Source of the DNA: Paenibacillus sp. sptzw28
Lineage (GTDB): Bacteria; Bacillota; Bacilli; Paenibacillales; Paenibacillaceae
Assembly (NCBI RefSeq): GCF_019550795.1
Contig: NZ_CP080545.1
Span: 4,746,001 to 4,810,000 of the forward strand
DNA: 64,000 nucleotides
Reading direction: 5' to 3'
Of this stretch, positions 41,006 to 49,909 are shown one piece after another (position 1 is the first letter of the stretch; each line of letters begins with the position of its first letter). The notes beneath the pieces were generated by a model that had not been told where the DNA came from, ran no database searches, and saw only the letters and a program-made list of their open reading frames with translations. Both the position numbers and the translations under genes were made by a program.

Positions 41006-42541
41006 TTATCGGTTAAAATCAACAGCATATTCGATTACCAAGCGGTCACCGGTCAGCGTAACCCGCTTGATCAGATCATGCAATAATAATCTTGTGCATT
41101 CATGGCCGCCCAGCTCCAGGCGTTTGAACTCCGCTGCATAATGCTTCAAGGAGCCGGGGGCCGCGCCCTCCTGGCATAAGCCTTCTATTTGCTGCTCCAA
41201 GCCGGCAAGCTCTTCCTCCAAAAGATGAGCCTGCCGCTTCAGTTCAAACATTTGCCGCCGGTAGGTCTCTTCGTCGAACAGCTCTCTCTGCCCAAAAAGG
41301 CTTATCTGCTCCCTGCTCCCCTTCTCTCTTCGCTGCCGCTTCACCTTGATATCGGAACGAAGCCTCTGGATGTCCCCTTCCTTATCGGCGGTTATCATCA
41401 ACAATTCATCGGGAATCCGGTTCAGCCGGCCTCGGATTATATTCAAGATCGATTGTTCCAGCGCATTCGCATTTACATTGGCTTGAGGGCAAACGCGCCG
41501 GCCGAACTTGTGATAAGTCTTGCAAATGTAGTAGCGGTATTCCTTCCCGTTTGACGACCGCTTCTGACATACCATACCTGCACCGCACATTCCGCAAAAC
41601 AAAATGCCCGTTAACGGATGATAGGCCCGCCGCGGCGACCGGTTGTGGCTTCTCGACTGCATCATCCGCTCAGCTGCGAGAAAGGTATCCTTATCGACCA
41701 CTGCTTCATGAGCGTCCTGAACGACCTGCCAGTCCTTCTTATCCACTCTTATCTGGATTTTCTTCTTTGTCATTCTCCCGCTCTCGTCATATTCCCTGTG
41801 AAGCCGGTTCCTTCGCGTTCCATAGACGACATTGCCGATATAAGCTTGATTGCGGATCAGTTTATTGACGCTTTCCCGGCTCCACCGGTTGCCTTTCTTG
41901 GTCCGAAAGCCCTGCCGGTTTAAATACTCCGCCACCTTAAACGTCCCCCAGCCCTTATGCACATAAAGATCGAATACAAGGACGGGGATATGCTTCAATT
42001 CGGGATCGACCTCCAGCCTTTGGGTCTCCCGGTTGACCCTGAAGCCGATCGGGGGCTCCCCGCCCCACTGCCCGCGCCGGGCTCTCTGCTTGCGCGCGCT
42101 GCTGACCCGTGCGGAAATTTTTTTACTTTCCTGTTCGGATAGAACCGATAAGATGTCAAAGGTGATATTGTCTTTATTAAGCGAATCATAGTTATCGTTG
42201 ATTGCGAGGACTCTCACGCCATACTGCTCGAACATTCCGATAATGGCCGGATTCTCTTGCTTGTCACGGCCAACGCGGCTTATTTCCTTAAATATAAGCA
42301 GCTTGAACCGGTCATTTCTGGCATCGATAATCGCCTGTTTCATCTCCGCTCGGTCAAACACGCTCGTATAATAACCGGATACAGCCTCATCGCGGTAAAC
42401 AATAATGTCGGAGCGGTCATATTGATCTCCGAGCCGGCTGATATATTCCTCGCACTGGCTTACCTGGTTCTCGATCGAATCTCCCTGCCGCCCGGTGCTG
42501 ACGCGGGTATAGATGGCGCATTTTATTTTATTCTGCTGCAC
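41006..42541 (-). CDS. Large serine recombinase of the yhbH-intervening element
   Basis: A 511-residue site-specific recombinase. The N-terminal resolvase domain (1-150) has catalytic Ser15 (YTRVSTGRQ). It is followed by a recombinase domain (~160-250, AYIGNVVYGTRR), a zinc ribbon (Cys316, Cys319, Cys340, Cys351) and a coiled-coil motif (~395-480) that in this family controls integration versus excision. It starts at GTG with AAGGAGGG 6 bp before it. It overlaps the preceding 66-codon ORF by 19 bp. The gene lies about 270 bp from the right junction. SpoIVCA and SprA are relatives by architecture; this one should excise the element and restore yhbH. Confidence 0.95.
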   Translation of the reverse strand: MQQNKIKCAIYTRVSTGRQGDSIENQVSQCEEYISRLGDQYDRSDIIVYRDEAVSGYYTSVFDRAEMKQAIIDARNDRFKLLIFKEISRVGRDKQENPAIIGMFEQYGVRVLAINDNYDSLNKDNITFDILSVLSEQESKKISARVSSARKQRARRGQWGGEPPIGFRVNRETQRLEVDPELKHIPVLVFDLYVHKGWGTFKVAEYLNRQGFRTKKGNRWSRESVNKLIRNQAYIGNVVYGTRRNRLHREYDESGRMTKKKIQIRVDKKDWQVVQDAHEAVVDKDTFLAAERMMQSRSHNRSPRRAYHPLTGILFCGMCGAGMVCQKRSSNGKEYRYYICKTYHKFGRRVCPQANVNANALEQSILNIIRGRLNRIPDELLMITADKEGDIQRLRSDIKVKRQRREKGSREQISLFGQRELFDEETYRRQMFELKRQAHLLEEELAGLEQQIEGLCQEGAAPGSLKHYAAEFKRLELGGHECTRLLLHDLIKRVTLTGDRLVIEYAVDFNR

Positions 42542-42723
42542 ATCTGTCCCTCCTTGAATTCAATGCTCCGTGGTCCCGCGCATTCAGGTTCAGAGCGGTC
42601 ACTTAATTGAAAGGAAACACGAACCTCCATCCCATACTTTCTCCTGACGAACTTCACAAGTTCAGTTTCAATCCATTTTGAGACGGGCTTCTCTCCCTCA
42701 ATCTCGCAGAAAGTGAAATTCAT
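42523..42723 (-). CDS. Small ORF upstream of the recombinase (candidate directionality factor)
   Basis: A 66-residue ORF with a mixed acidic/basic composition (KWIETELVKFVRRKYGMEVRV). AAGAGGGGGCGAGCGA precedes its ATG, and its last 19 bases overlap the recombinase start. I do not recognise the sequence. Serine-integrase elements often encode a small directionality factor next to the integrase, such as SprB of SP-beta; position and size suggest this role here, but nothing in the sequence proves it. Confidence 0.5.
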   Translation of the reverse strand: MNFTFCEIEGEKPVSKWIETELVKFVRRKYGMEVRVSFQLSDRSEPECAGPRSIEFKEGQMCSRIK

Positions 42724-42752
42724 TCGCTCGCCCCCTCTTCATCCCTTACTTA

Positions 42753-42783
42753 AAGGTATGCCGGCGGAAACCAGTCCTATGTG
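42753..42783 (-). promoter_or_regulatory. Candidate sigma-E promoter of the recombinase operon
   Basis: Reading the minus strand, CACATAGG with ATA at 42780-42778 is followed after 17 bp by CATACCTT (42760-42753). This matches ATA-n16-18-CATACAnT except at two -10 positions. A start about 7 bp further would leave a ~20-25-nt leader to the small ORF. The -35 closely resembles those of yhbH and spoVR. It would place excision in the mother cell. Confidence 0.5.
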
Positions 42784-42808
42784 GCATTCTTTGTTCATTG
42801 CGGCAGTC

Positions 42809-42815
42809 CCGGTTC
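42809..42815 (+). other. Right attachment site core (attR-like), CCGGTTC
   Basis: Second copy of the 7-bp core. Everything to its right is yhbH codons (TCC ATG GGC AGT TTC). To its left the frame reads unrelated codons (HCGSP), so homology to yhbH starts exactly at the core. Confidence 0.8.
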
Positions 42816-43311
42816 CATGGGCAGTTTCGAAAAGTATGTAGCTCGCAGCTTCTTCTTCTGGATGACGCGGTTTCTGCGGCACCAGTATGAGAAGGTGGAT
42901 ATCGTCTTTATTTCCCACCATACCGAAGCTAAAGAAGTAACCGAGGAAGAGTTTTTCACCCGCGGCGAAAGCGGCGGCACGATCTGCTCGTCGGCCTATG
43001 TGAAAGCTTTGGACATCATTGACAACCGGTTTCCGCCTGCGCTGTACAACATCTACCCCTTCCACTTCTCCGACGGGGATAACTTAACTTCCGACAATGA
43101 ACGCTGCGTCAAGCTGATCGGCGAACTGCTCAAACGGGCCAACCTGTTCGGTTATGGCGAAGTGAATCAGTATAACAGGTCAAGCACCCTGATGTCCGCT
43201 TATAAACATATTGCCATTCCCAACTTCCTGTACTATGTCATCCGCGAGAAAGGCGAAGTGTATCACGCACTTAAATCCTTCTTCCGCAAGCGGGAAGCTG
43301 TGACAGGTTGA
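42809..43311 (+). CDS. yhbH: YhbH (YeaH/DUF444), 3' part of a split gene
   Basis: This encodes the rest of the VWA domain from the MIDAS serine onward ([10 protein letters not shown]...[10 protein letters not shown]...FHFSDGDNL...[12 protein letters not shown]...), 164 codons after the crossover Ser. It has no start or ribosome site of its own; the ORF open to its left (GTG at 42781) is element DNA. Joined to residues 1-223 it gives a 387-residue protein against 383 for the intact paralogue. The codons are well preserved, with no stop or frameshift, so selection still acts on it. Confidence 0.93.
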
Positions 43312-43325
43312 CGGAAATCATCAGG

Positions 43326-43358
43326 TCTGCCCTCAGCTCGCGCCGGGGCAGATTTTTT
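43326..43358 (+). terminator. Terminator of the split yhbH
   Basis: TCTGCCC and GGGCAGA form a 7-bp GC-rich stem followed by TTTTTT. Confidence 0.88.
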
Positions 43359-43519
43359 GGTTTGAACGCGTGTTTCAACCCTTCCGGGAAGCTTTGACAA
43401 ACCGGTCATCCGAGAGCATAATAATTCTATTATCAAATAAAGACATAGCTTCCGATTACTTCATCCCCGCTATGATCATTCCGCCTAGTTTTGAGGCAGC
43501 GAAAGGAAGGTTGGGCATC

Positions 43520-45376
43520 GTGCCTCCACTTCATCCCGCGCGCTTATTGCGTATGAAACCATTCATCTTTTTTACGCTCATTCTACTTTTGAAAAGTGCC
43601 TTGGCTTATTTCGTGATTTTCGACGGTGGCCTGTCCTGGACAATATTGATAACGGAAATTCCATTTATATGGCTAATGTTTTGTCTCATAGAAATGTTTG
43701 CCACCAAACGGAAGCTCGGTTTTTATATGGCAGCCAATTTTATCGTGACCGCCGTTATGTTCGCAGTCATTATGTATTACAAATACTACGGTGTCATCGT
43801 CACCTATCACGCTCTTGGGCAGGTCACCCAGGTGACAGCGGTGAAGAGCAGCGTATTTTCGCTCCTTGATCCGTATTATCTTCTCATATTTCTGGACATT
43901 ATCGTCCTCGGTTTTATCGTGTTCAGGAAGAAAACGGCTCAAGCCTGGAAAACGATCAGCTCAAAGAAAGCAAACAGAAAAGCGGTTACAGCTCTATTTA
44001 CGGTCTCTCTCGGACTTTGTTTTTTCAGTATTTATCCTAATCGTGCGAGCATGAACGAAATCGTTAAAGCGGAAGATATGGGCATACTCAACTATGAATT
44101 TTACACTCTGCTAGCCGGTAACAATCAAGAATTAACCGATATAAATGTGATTACTCAGGAAGCGATCAACAAGGAAAAGAATATTGAAGAGCCGGCTTCA
44201 CCGCACTACTGGAATGCTGCGGCCGGAAAAAATGTCATTATCCTGCAGCTCGAGGCATTCCAAACCTTCCTGGTCGGCCTTACAATTGACGGCAAGGAAA
44301 TTACGCCGAATTTGAATAAGCTGGCACGAGAGAACTTCTATTTCCCAAACTTCTTCCAGCAGGTCGGGCAGGGCAACACCTCCGACGCCGAATTCGTAGT
44401 AAACACATCCTTTCTGATTCCGCCGAAAGGCGCCGCCTCTCAGGTATATGCGAATAAAGCGATTCCGAGCCTTCCAAAGCTTCTGTCAAAACAAGGCTAC
44501 CGGACGGCCACCTTTCATACGAACTCGGTGGAGTTTTGGAACCGCAAGGAGCTTTATGAAGCGCTTGGCTTCGACCGTTATTATGACCAGGAGTTCTTTG
44601 GCCAGGACGATACGGTGTTCTTCGGGCCTTCCGATGAAGAGCTGTATGGGAAAACGGCTGAAGAGCTGGAGAAAATGGGACATGACGGGGTACCGTTTTA
44701 TGCGCAGGTCATTTCAATGACGGCCCATCACCCGTTCACGATACCGGAGAGAAAGTATAAAATGACTCTTCCGGACCGGTATGAGGGCACATTCGTCGGC
44801 GACTATATCCGTGCGCAAAACTATGCGGATTATACGATGGGATTGTTCATCGACGATCTGAAAAAGCGCGGAATTTGGGATAACAGCATACTGGTCGTTT
44901 ACGGCGATCATCTCGGGCTCCCCATCTATTCGCTGAACCGCGACGATAAGGAGTTAATGCAAGAGATATACGGCCGCGAGTACGGATATGCGGATATGCT
45001 GAACATTCCTCTCGTAATTACCTCACCCGATGTGACGAAACCGGCTGTTATGACCCAAATCGGAGGCCAATCGGACATTATGCCGACTATTGCGAATTTA
45101 ACCGGGGTTTCGCTAAAGGATCATATTTATTTTGGACAGGATCTGCTGAATCAATCGTCAAACTTACTGCCTGAACGCTATTATTTGCCTTCTGGCTCGT
45201 TCATAGCCGACCATTCCCTGTTTGTATCGGGAGCCGGCTATGAGGATGGCTCCCATCACCCGCTGCAGGGACTCGGAAATTCGGATTCCAAAGCCTCACT
45301 GGACGAATACAATCGGGCGCTTAAGCTGCTCCATCTGTCAGACAGCTATGTAAGTCAGCTTCCCGACCGCGACTGA
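43520..45376 (+). CDS. LTA synthase/sulfatase family membrane protein
   Basis: A protein of about 618 residues. Five N-terminal membrane helices (~10-190) are followed by an extracellular sulfatase-like catalytic domain. LtaS-type motifs are seen: metal/catalytic Thr in QGNTSDAEF, HTNSVEFWNR, and YGDHLGLP with the metal His. It polymerises glycerol-phosphate or transfers phosphoglycerol to an envelope polymer. I place the start at GTG 43520 after GGAAGG; the frame is open to 43370, but that extension is hydrophilic and unlike the family. Confidence 0.9.
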   Translation: MPPLHPARLLRMKPFIFFTLILLLKSALAYFVIFDGGLSWTILITEIPFIWLMFCLIEMFATKRKLGFYMAANFIVTAVMFAVIMYYKYYGVIVTYHALGQVTQVTAVKSSVFSLLDPYYLLIFLDIIVLGFIVFRKKTAQAWKTISSKKANRKAVTALFTVSLGLCFFSIYPNRASMNEIVKAEDMGILNYEFYTLLAGNNQELTDINVITQEAINKEKNIEEPASPHYWNAAAGKNVIILQLEAFQTFLVGLTIDGKEITPNLNKLARENFYFPNFFQQVGQGNTSDAEFVVNTSFLIPPKGAASQVYANKAIPSLPKLLSKQGYRTATFHTNSVEFWNRKELYEALGFDRYYDQEFFGQDDTVFFGPSDEELYGKTAEELEKMGHDGVPFYAQVISMTAHHPFTIPERKYKMTLPDRYEGTFVGDYIRAQNYADYTMGLFIDDLKKRGIWDNSILVVYGDHLGLPIYSLNRDDKELMQEIYGREYGYADMLNIPLVITSPDVTKPAVMTQIGGQSDIMPTIANLTGVSLKDHIYFGQDLLNQSSNLLPERYYLPSGSFIADHSLFVSGAGYEDGSHHPLQGLGNSDSKASLDEYNRALKLLHLSDSYVSQLPDRD

Positions 45377-45436
45377 TAAGCATCGATAAAGGGCTCTTAG
45401 GCTCTCTCTTAGTAATGTAACGAGTGTGGGAGCTGC

Positions 45437-45487
45437 GGGTCTGCTGGGTCACGGGGTCTGCTGGGTCACGGGGTCTGCCGGCTCTGC
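45437..45487. repeat. 17-bp tandem repeat (GGGTCTGCTGGGTCACG)
   Basis: Two perfect 17-bp units (45437-45453, 45454-45470) are followed by a degenerate third, in the gap between the LTA-synthase-like gene and the kinase. It is probably a simple tandem repeat. It lies just upstream of the kinase 3' end and includes no coding sequence. Confidence 0.75.
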
Positions 45488-45543
45488 GGGTCTGTGCGGT
45501 TCGTCGGGTTGAGCCGGATCTTCCCGGACCCGGCATTCAACCC

Positions 45544-46818
45544 TCAGGCCGAGCCCGATTCCACTTGTCTGTATGACTTGAAACGGAGATCGCACTTCGT
45601 GCCGTGGCCCGGCTTGCTGCGGAAGGAAATCTCACCGCCCATTACCTGAACAAGGCTGATGACCACCATCAGTCCGAGGCCGGTTCCTTTTTCTTTTGTA
45701 GTGAAATACGGCAGCCCGATCCGTTTAAGCTGCTGTTCGTTCATACCGCTCCCGGTATCGGCAATTTGCAGGCAAACCCGCTCGCCGTCTGACCATGTTC
45801 TGAGCGTCAGCTGACCGCCATCCGGCATCGCTTCGATGGCATTTTTAAGCAAATTCAGCAAACACTGCTGAAACTTTTTTTGTTCTCCGACAATGTACAG
45901 CGGCTCGACATCGAGATGCTTGATCCGGATTTCGATTCCAGACATGACGGACAATGGAGAAATCCATGGGATGAGACCGTCTATTTCGGTCCGGATGTCA
46001 ATCGGTCCAGGTTCCTCAACAGTCGGCTTGGAATAGTTCAGGTAGTCCGAAATAATCGAGCTTGCATGCTCAATTCCTTCAATGGCGTGCAGCCGGTATC
46101 GTTCCAAAGCCTCCGGGCTTACATTTGGTTTGCCCATCATTTGCAGAAAACCGCGTGTCGTCGTTAACGGGTTGCGTATTTCATGAGAGATTGAAGCTGC
46201 CAGCTGCCCGATCATTTGATACTTCTCCGCATTAAATAGCTGTTCCCGAAGCTTCTCCTGCTTTTTGACCTGATAATAGGTATAACTGACAAGCAATGTA
46301 GACAAGTATGTCCCCGTCAACGCAACCGTTAACTGCTCCATATTTACCGTATACCCCCGCAATAAATACACAACTAAATATACGGCTAAATGAACCGACA
46401 CCAGCAGTACCGAGGATAACGCGATCTCACCGTATTTGCTGAATGCCAGACGTTGGTAATGAAACAGCATACCGAGCAGAAGCATCATCGTCGTACCGGC
46501 TGCTGTAGCAACCCAGTCATTCCCTACGACGGCGATTCCGCATACCAGGAATGCCGCCCATGTAAAAAAACCGGGTATTAAGCCTTCGAACATAACGGCC
46601 AGCGCCAGCGATACCGGCGTAAGATGAAGAGCGTACACAAGCGGGTCAATCACTTCCGTCCCTATATAAAAACCGGTAAGCACAAACAGGATGCACACAA
46701 ACAGAAGCTTTCTCCGGCGATTGACGAATAACGCTTTGGGAGTGACGATCAGAAAAATGAGACAGGCGCTCATGATGTACAGCAACCCATGAAATTCCTG
46801 TGCGATAATAGATGGCAT
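45544..46818 (-). CDS. Membrane sensor histidine kinase, KinB-like (possible sporulation kinase)
   Basis: A 424-residue kinase. Six transmembrane helices (~10-185) are followed directly by HisKA (His212 in SISHEIRNPLTTTRG) and HATPase (NLLKNAIEA, TGSGM, TKEKGTGLGL). No extracellular sensing domain, PAS or HAMP is present. This is the KinB/5TM-kinase architecture feeding the Spo0 phosphorelay, and no response regulator is adjacent. The ATG at 46818 is chosen; a longer frame to 46881 lacks a ribosome site. Confidence 0.85.
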   Translation of the reverse strand: MPSIIAQEFHGLLYIMSACLIFLIVTPKALFVNRRRKLLFVCILFVLTGFYIGTEVIDPLVYALHLTPVSLALAVMFEGLIPGFFTWAAFLVCGIAVVGNDWVATAAGTTMMLLLGMLFHYQRLAFSKYGEIALSSVLLVSVHLAVYLVVYLLRGYTVNMEQLTVALTGTYLSTLLVSYTYYQVKKQEKLREQLFNAEKYQMIGQLAASISHEIRNPLTTTRGFLQMMGKPNVSPEALERYRLHAIEGIEHASSIISDYLNYSKPTVEEPGPIDIRTEIDGLIPWISPLSVMSGIEIRIKHLDVEPLYIVGEQKKFQQCLLNLLKNAIEAMPDGGQLTLRTWSDGERVCLQIADTGSGMNEQQLKRIGLPYFTTKEKGTGLGLMVVISLVQVMGGEISFRSKPGHGTKCDLRFKSYRQVESGSA

Positions 46819-46946
46819 ATGCTGGCATTCTCCCTTTGTAAAAGGTACGGGAACGTTTATTGATGTTGATAACGCTGTCACACTATTAATATATCACACA
46901 ACAACCTTCCGGGCAGAATCAATTTGATCTGCGCGTCAGTGTCACC

Positions 46947-46976
46947 GCATAACGCCGGAAGCTTCCCCATACATAT
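46947..46976 (+). promoter_or_regulatory. Candidate sigma-E promoter of spoVR
   Basis: GCATAAC (ATA at 46949-46951), then exactly 16 bp, then CATACATA (46968-46975) is a near-consensus mother-cell sigma-E promoter. It lies about 45 bp upstream of the spoVR start. This is the best match to that consensus in the window. Confidence 0.7.
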
Positions 46977-47020
46977 AGATATGAACATAAAAAATCGGTC
47001 TTTCGTGGGGGGAGTGACGG

Positions 47021-48463
47021 TTGCGCCAGGATGAAATAACTGCACTGGAGCGGGCAATTGATGAAATTACGGAAATCGCCAAAGGTTTCGGTCTCGATTT
47101 CTACCCGATGAGGTATGAAATTTGCCCGGCCGACATTATTTACACCTTCGGTGCTTATGGCATGCCGACCCGCTTCAGCCATTGGAGCTTCGGCAAAACG
47201 TTCCATAGGATGAAAATGCAATATGATTTTGGCTTGAGCAAAATCTATGAACTCGTCATCAACTCCAATCCATGCTATGCGTTTCTGCTCGACGGCAACT
47301 CGCTCATTCAGAACAAGCTTATTGTCGCCCACGTGCTGGCGCATTGCGATTTTTTCAAAAACAATGCGCGCTTCGGCGGTTCGAACCGAAATATGGTCGA
47401 AAGCATGTCGGCCACTGCCGAGCGTGTGAGTCAATACGAAATGGAGTACGGTACCGAAGCCGTCGAACGCTTCATCGATGCGGTGCTGGCGATACAGGAG
47501 CATATCGATCCGACCCTTATCAAGCCTTATCAGCTCGATAAATCGCGTTACATCGAGCTTCTGAACAAAGAGAAAAAGACGGGCAAAGTTCCGCCCAAAT
47601 TCGGCTACGAGGATTTATGGTCTCTTGATGAGGAAGCGCGGTCTGCAGAGGATTCCGATTCCAGGCTGAACGAAACCAAGCAGTTCCCTCCAAAGCCTGA
47701 GAAAGATATCGTCTGGTTCATCGAGGAATACTCCCCTATTCTGGAGGACTGGCAGCGGGACATTATGTCCATGCTCCGCGATGAAATGCTTTACTTCTGG
47801 CCGCAGATCGAAACCAAAATCATGAACGAAGGCTGGGCTTCCTACTGGCATCAGCGCATTATCCGCGAGCTTGATTTGACCAGTGAGGAGACAATCGAAT
47901 TCGCGCATCTTAATTCATCCGTGGTTCAGCCTTCGCGGCACAGCTTGAATCCTTACTACTTGGGCCTCAAAATATTCGAAGACATCGAGCGCCGCTGGGA
48001 CAATCCGACGAAAGAGGAGCAGGAACGTTTCGGACGCAAGCCCGGTGTCGGGCGCGAGAAAATATTCGAGGTGCGGGAATTCGATTCCGATATCTCGTTC
48101 CTTCGCAATTATTTGAGCAAAAAGCTGGTCGAGGACCTCGACTTATACGTATTCGAGAAAAAAGGCGCCGAGTGGAAAATAACCGATAAAACATGGGAGT
48201 CGATCCGCGACCAGCTGGTATATTCGCGGGTAAACGGCGGATTCCCGAGCATCGTCGTTTCCGATGGGGATTTCAACCGGGTTGGCGAGCTGTTTCTCGT
48301 TCACCAATATGAGGGGGTGGAACTCGATCTGAAGTATGTGGAACGCACGCTGCCTCACGTGGTTCAATTATGGGGCAAATCAGTCCATTTGGAAACGGTA
48401 GTCGAGGATAAACGCATTGTATTCAGCTGCGACGGGAAGAAGACGAGCCGCAAATTCATTTGA
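47021..48463 (+). CDS. spoVR: Stage V sporulation protein R (SpoVR)
   Basis: A 480-residue SpoVR/YcgB family protein involved in spore cortex formation in B. subtilis. The start is a TTG with GGGGGGAGTGAC before it. Conserved stretches include [31 protein letters not shown] and [18 protein letters not shown]. It belongs to the same functional trio as YhbH and PrkA, both in this window but in separate transcription units. Confidence 0.95.
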   Translation: MRQDEITALERAIDEITEIAKGFGLDFYPMRYEICPADIIYTFGAYGMPTRFSHWSFGKTFHRMKMQYDFGLSKIYELVINSNPCYAFLLDGNSLIQNKLIVAHVLAHCDFFKNNARFGGSNRNMVESMSATAERVSQYEMEYGTEAVERFIDAVLAIQEHIDPTLIKPYQLDKSRYIELLNKEKKTGKVPPKFGYEDLWSLDEEARSAEDSDSRLNETKQFPPKPEKDIVWFIEEYSPILEDWQRDIMSMLRDEMLYFWPQIETKIMNEGWASYWHQRIIRELDLTSEETIEFAHLNSSVVQPSRHSLNPYYLGLKIFEDIERRWDNPTKEEQERFGRKPGVGREKIFEVREFDSDISFLRNYLSKKLVEDLDLYVFEKKGAEWKITDKTWESIRDQLVYSRVNGGFPSIVVSDGDFNRVGELFLVHQYEGVELDLKYVERTLPHVVQLWGKSVHLETVVEDKRIVFSCDGKKTSRKFI

Positions 48464-48586
48464 CAGCCGAAAGATTTTGTGAGAGGTGGTTGGCCCAATT
48501 TCCACTCCTGCTGTTTCACCTTGCAAGCGGAAGGTTATGGTATACGTATACAGGGGATTTTCCCCGGAACGAAGAGGTGAATGACA

Positions 48587-48928
48587 ATGAAGACTTTGTT
48601 AATTGTCGTTGGGGTCTCGCTGTTCTTATTCCTGGTAGCCATTGTATTCCGATCAAGCCGCTGGAAAACGATTATGTCCGCAACAGGAAACCAAGCGGAT
48701 GAATTGCAGGAAAAACACGCTTATCTGCATAATGAAGGGTTTCGATGTCGTCTTCGCGTAGAGGAAAATCAGCCAGTCGCCGGCTTCTCTAACACCGGGT
48801 TCAATCCAGGTAACCATAGAAACGTCCTAACGAAGCTTCAGGTGCATGAAGAAGATGTGAAAAATGCGGCAGAAGCGCTCGACCGGTTTGAACGGGAACG
48901 CGTAAGAAGCCAAACCCCTATTTTGTAA
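48587..48928 (+). CDS. Small single-pass membrane protein, unrecognised
   Basis: A 113-residue protein. The N-terminal hydrophobic helix (~2-22, TLLIVVGVSLFLFLVAIVF) is followed by a soluble, charged tail with a HNEGFRCRLRV segment. GAAGAGGTG precedes; of two in-frame ATGs (48581, 48587) the second has the better spacing. It lies 123 bp downstream of spoVR and could be co-transcribed. Function unknown. Confidence 0.65.
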   Translation: MKTLLIVVGVSLFLFLVAIVFRSSRWKTIMSATGNQADELQEKHAYLHNEGFRCRLRVEENQPVAGFSNTGFNPGNHRNVLTKLQVHEEDVKNAAEALDRFERERVRSQTPIL

Positions 48929-48960
48929 TTTGAAATTTCCCGCATGGGGATGAATAGTCG

Positions 48961-49000
48961 CCAGGCCGCGAACGAATCCGTTCGCGGCCTGCTTCGTTTT
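48961..49000. terminator. Terminator between the small membrane protein and the transglutaminase gene
   Basis: CAGGCCGCGAACG and CGTTCGCGGCCTG form a 13-bp perfect stem with a 4-nt loop, followed by CTTCGTTTTCTT. Confidence 0.85.
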
Positions 49001-49027
49001 CTTATACCGTTATGAACATCATCGTTG

Positions 49028-49909
49028 TCAAATTTCGATCCTCTTCACATCCACGGTCACTTCAAGATTGGATTCACCCGCTCCCCGGTAAACGCCCTTT
49101 ACGGGAACAATATCTTTATAATCCCGTCCATGGCCTAATTTCACATATCGTTCGTCGACCGGGGATTCGTTGGTGGGATCGAATCCGCACCAGCCATATG
49201 CCGGTGTATAGGCCTCCACCCACGCATGCGAGGCTTGTTCGAAATCGGCGATCCCGCCCTGCAGATCCCCGACAAAATGGTACCCGCTCACATAACGGGC
49301 GGGAATCCCTTTGGCCCTGCACGCCGCAATCATCAGATGGGCGAAGTCTTGGCAAACCCCGCGGCGTCTTCGGATCATATCGCTTGCTACCGTCTGCACA
49401 TTTGTCGCCTGCGGATCGTAAATAAATTCGGAACGGATCAATTTGGACATCCCGGTAAGCCAATCATATACGCTCTGCTCACCAAGGTAATCTCCCGGAA
49501 GCGGCGTTTCCGCGAAACTAATCACTTCAGGGGTCACGGCAGTATAGTCTGTCTGCAGCAAATATTCCGCGTACCGGTTCTGAATGTCCTCACTTGCGAG
49601 CCATTCCCAAGTCAGCTTCGGCTGCATCCTGTCTCCGACAGCAGCCTGATTTGCCGCCTCCTTAGTTACAACTGTCATTTGTGTCCGAATCGTCAGCTTT
49701 CTGTGCGGCTCGCTCACCGAGAACGCATGCACGCGATTGCCGAAAAAATCATCGTAGCTGAAGAGCGATGCGCCCGGTTCAACTGAAATCGAGTGCTGAT
49801 AGCATGATTGCTGCTCGTTCGTAAACGGTGTCAGTCTTAGCTCATTGACACTGTCCGTAACCGGGCTTGAGTAGGAGTATTTGGTTGTATGGGAGATGCG
49901 CAGCTTCAT
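49028..49909 (-). CDS. Transglutaminase family protein
   Basis: A 293-residue protein with an N-terminal beta-rich domain (~1-90) and a transglutaminase-like core carrying the Cys-His-Asp triad (RRRGVCQDFAH, SHAWVEAYTP, FDPTN). It overlaps the alpha-E gene by 4 bp and is the last of a three-gene operon (ATP-grasp, alpha-E, transglutaminase). Such sets are common and are predicted to make or cut isopeptide-type bonds; the substrate is unknown. Confidence 0.9.
   Translation of the reverse strand: MKLRISHTTKYSYSSPVTDSVNELRLTPFTNEQQSCYQHSISVEPGASLFSYDDFFGNRVHAFSVSEPHRKLTIRTQMTVVTKEAANQAAVGDRMQPKLTWEWLASEDIQNRYAEYLLQTDYTAVTPEVISFAETPLPGDYLGEQSVYDWLTGMSKLIRSEFIYDPQATNVQTVASDMIRRRRGVCQDFAHLMIAACRAKGIPARYVSGYHFVGDLQGGIADFEQASHAWVEAYTPAYGWCGFDPTNESPVDERYVKLGHGRDYKDIVPVKGVYRGAGESNLEVTVDVKRIEI

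Larger units (their letters stand above)
36379..42815 (+). mobile_element. yhbH-intervening element, 6,430 bp, with large serine recombinase
   Basis: The element is bounded by direct repeats CCGGTTC and carries five or six genes: MFS transporter (-), complete yhbH paralogue (+), DUF2157 protein (+), GDYXXLXY protein (+), 66-codon ORF (-) and large serine recombinase (-). Deleting 6,430 bp joins codon TC|C GGT TC|C in frame, restoring DTSGSMGSF exactly as in the intact paralogue. Recombinase at one end, an interrupted sporulation gene and a scar-free rebuilt frame are the hallmarks of skin-like elements (sigK/skin with SpoIVCA, spsM/SP-beta with SprA). No phage structural genes are present, so it is not a prophage remnant in any obvious way. 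Confidence 0.88.

Noticed and set aside
35718..43311. Split yhbH as an ordinary pseudogene or transposon insertion
   Set aside because: No transposase or target-site duplication was seen. Both halves are intact, and the junction restores the frame exactly at a 7-bp identical core beside a serine recombinase.
42781..43311. yhbH 3' part as an independent gene from the GTG at 42781
   Set aside because: No ribosome site, and the first 9-10 codons ([10 protein letters not shown]) lie in element DNA with no resemblance to YhbH.
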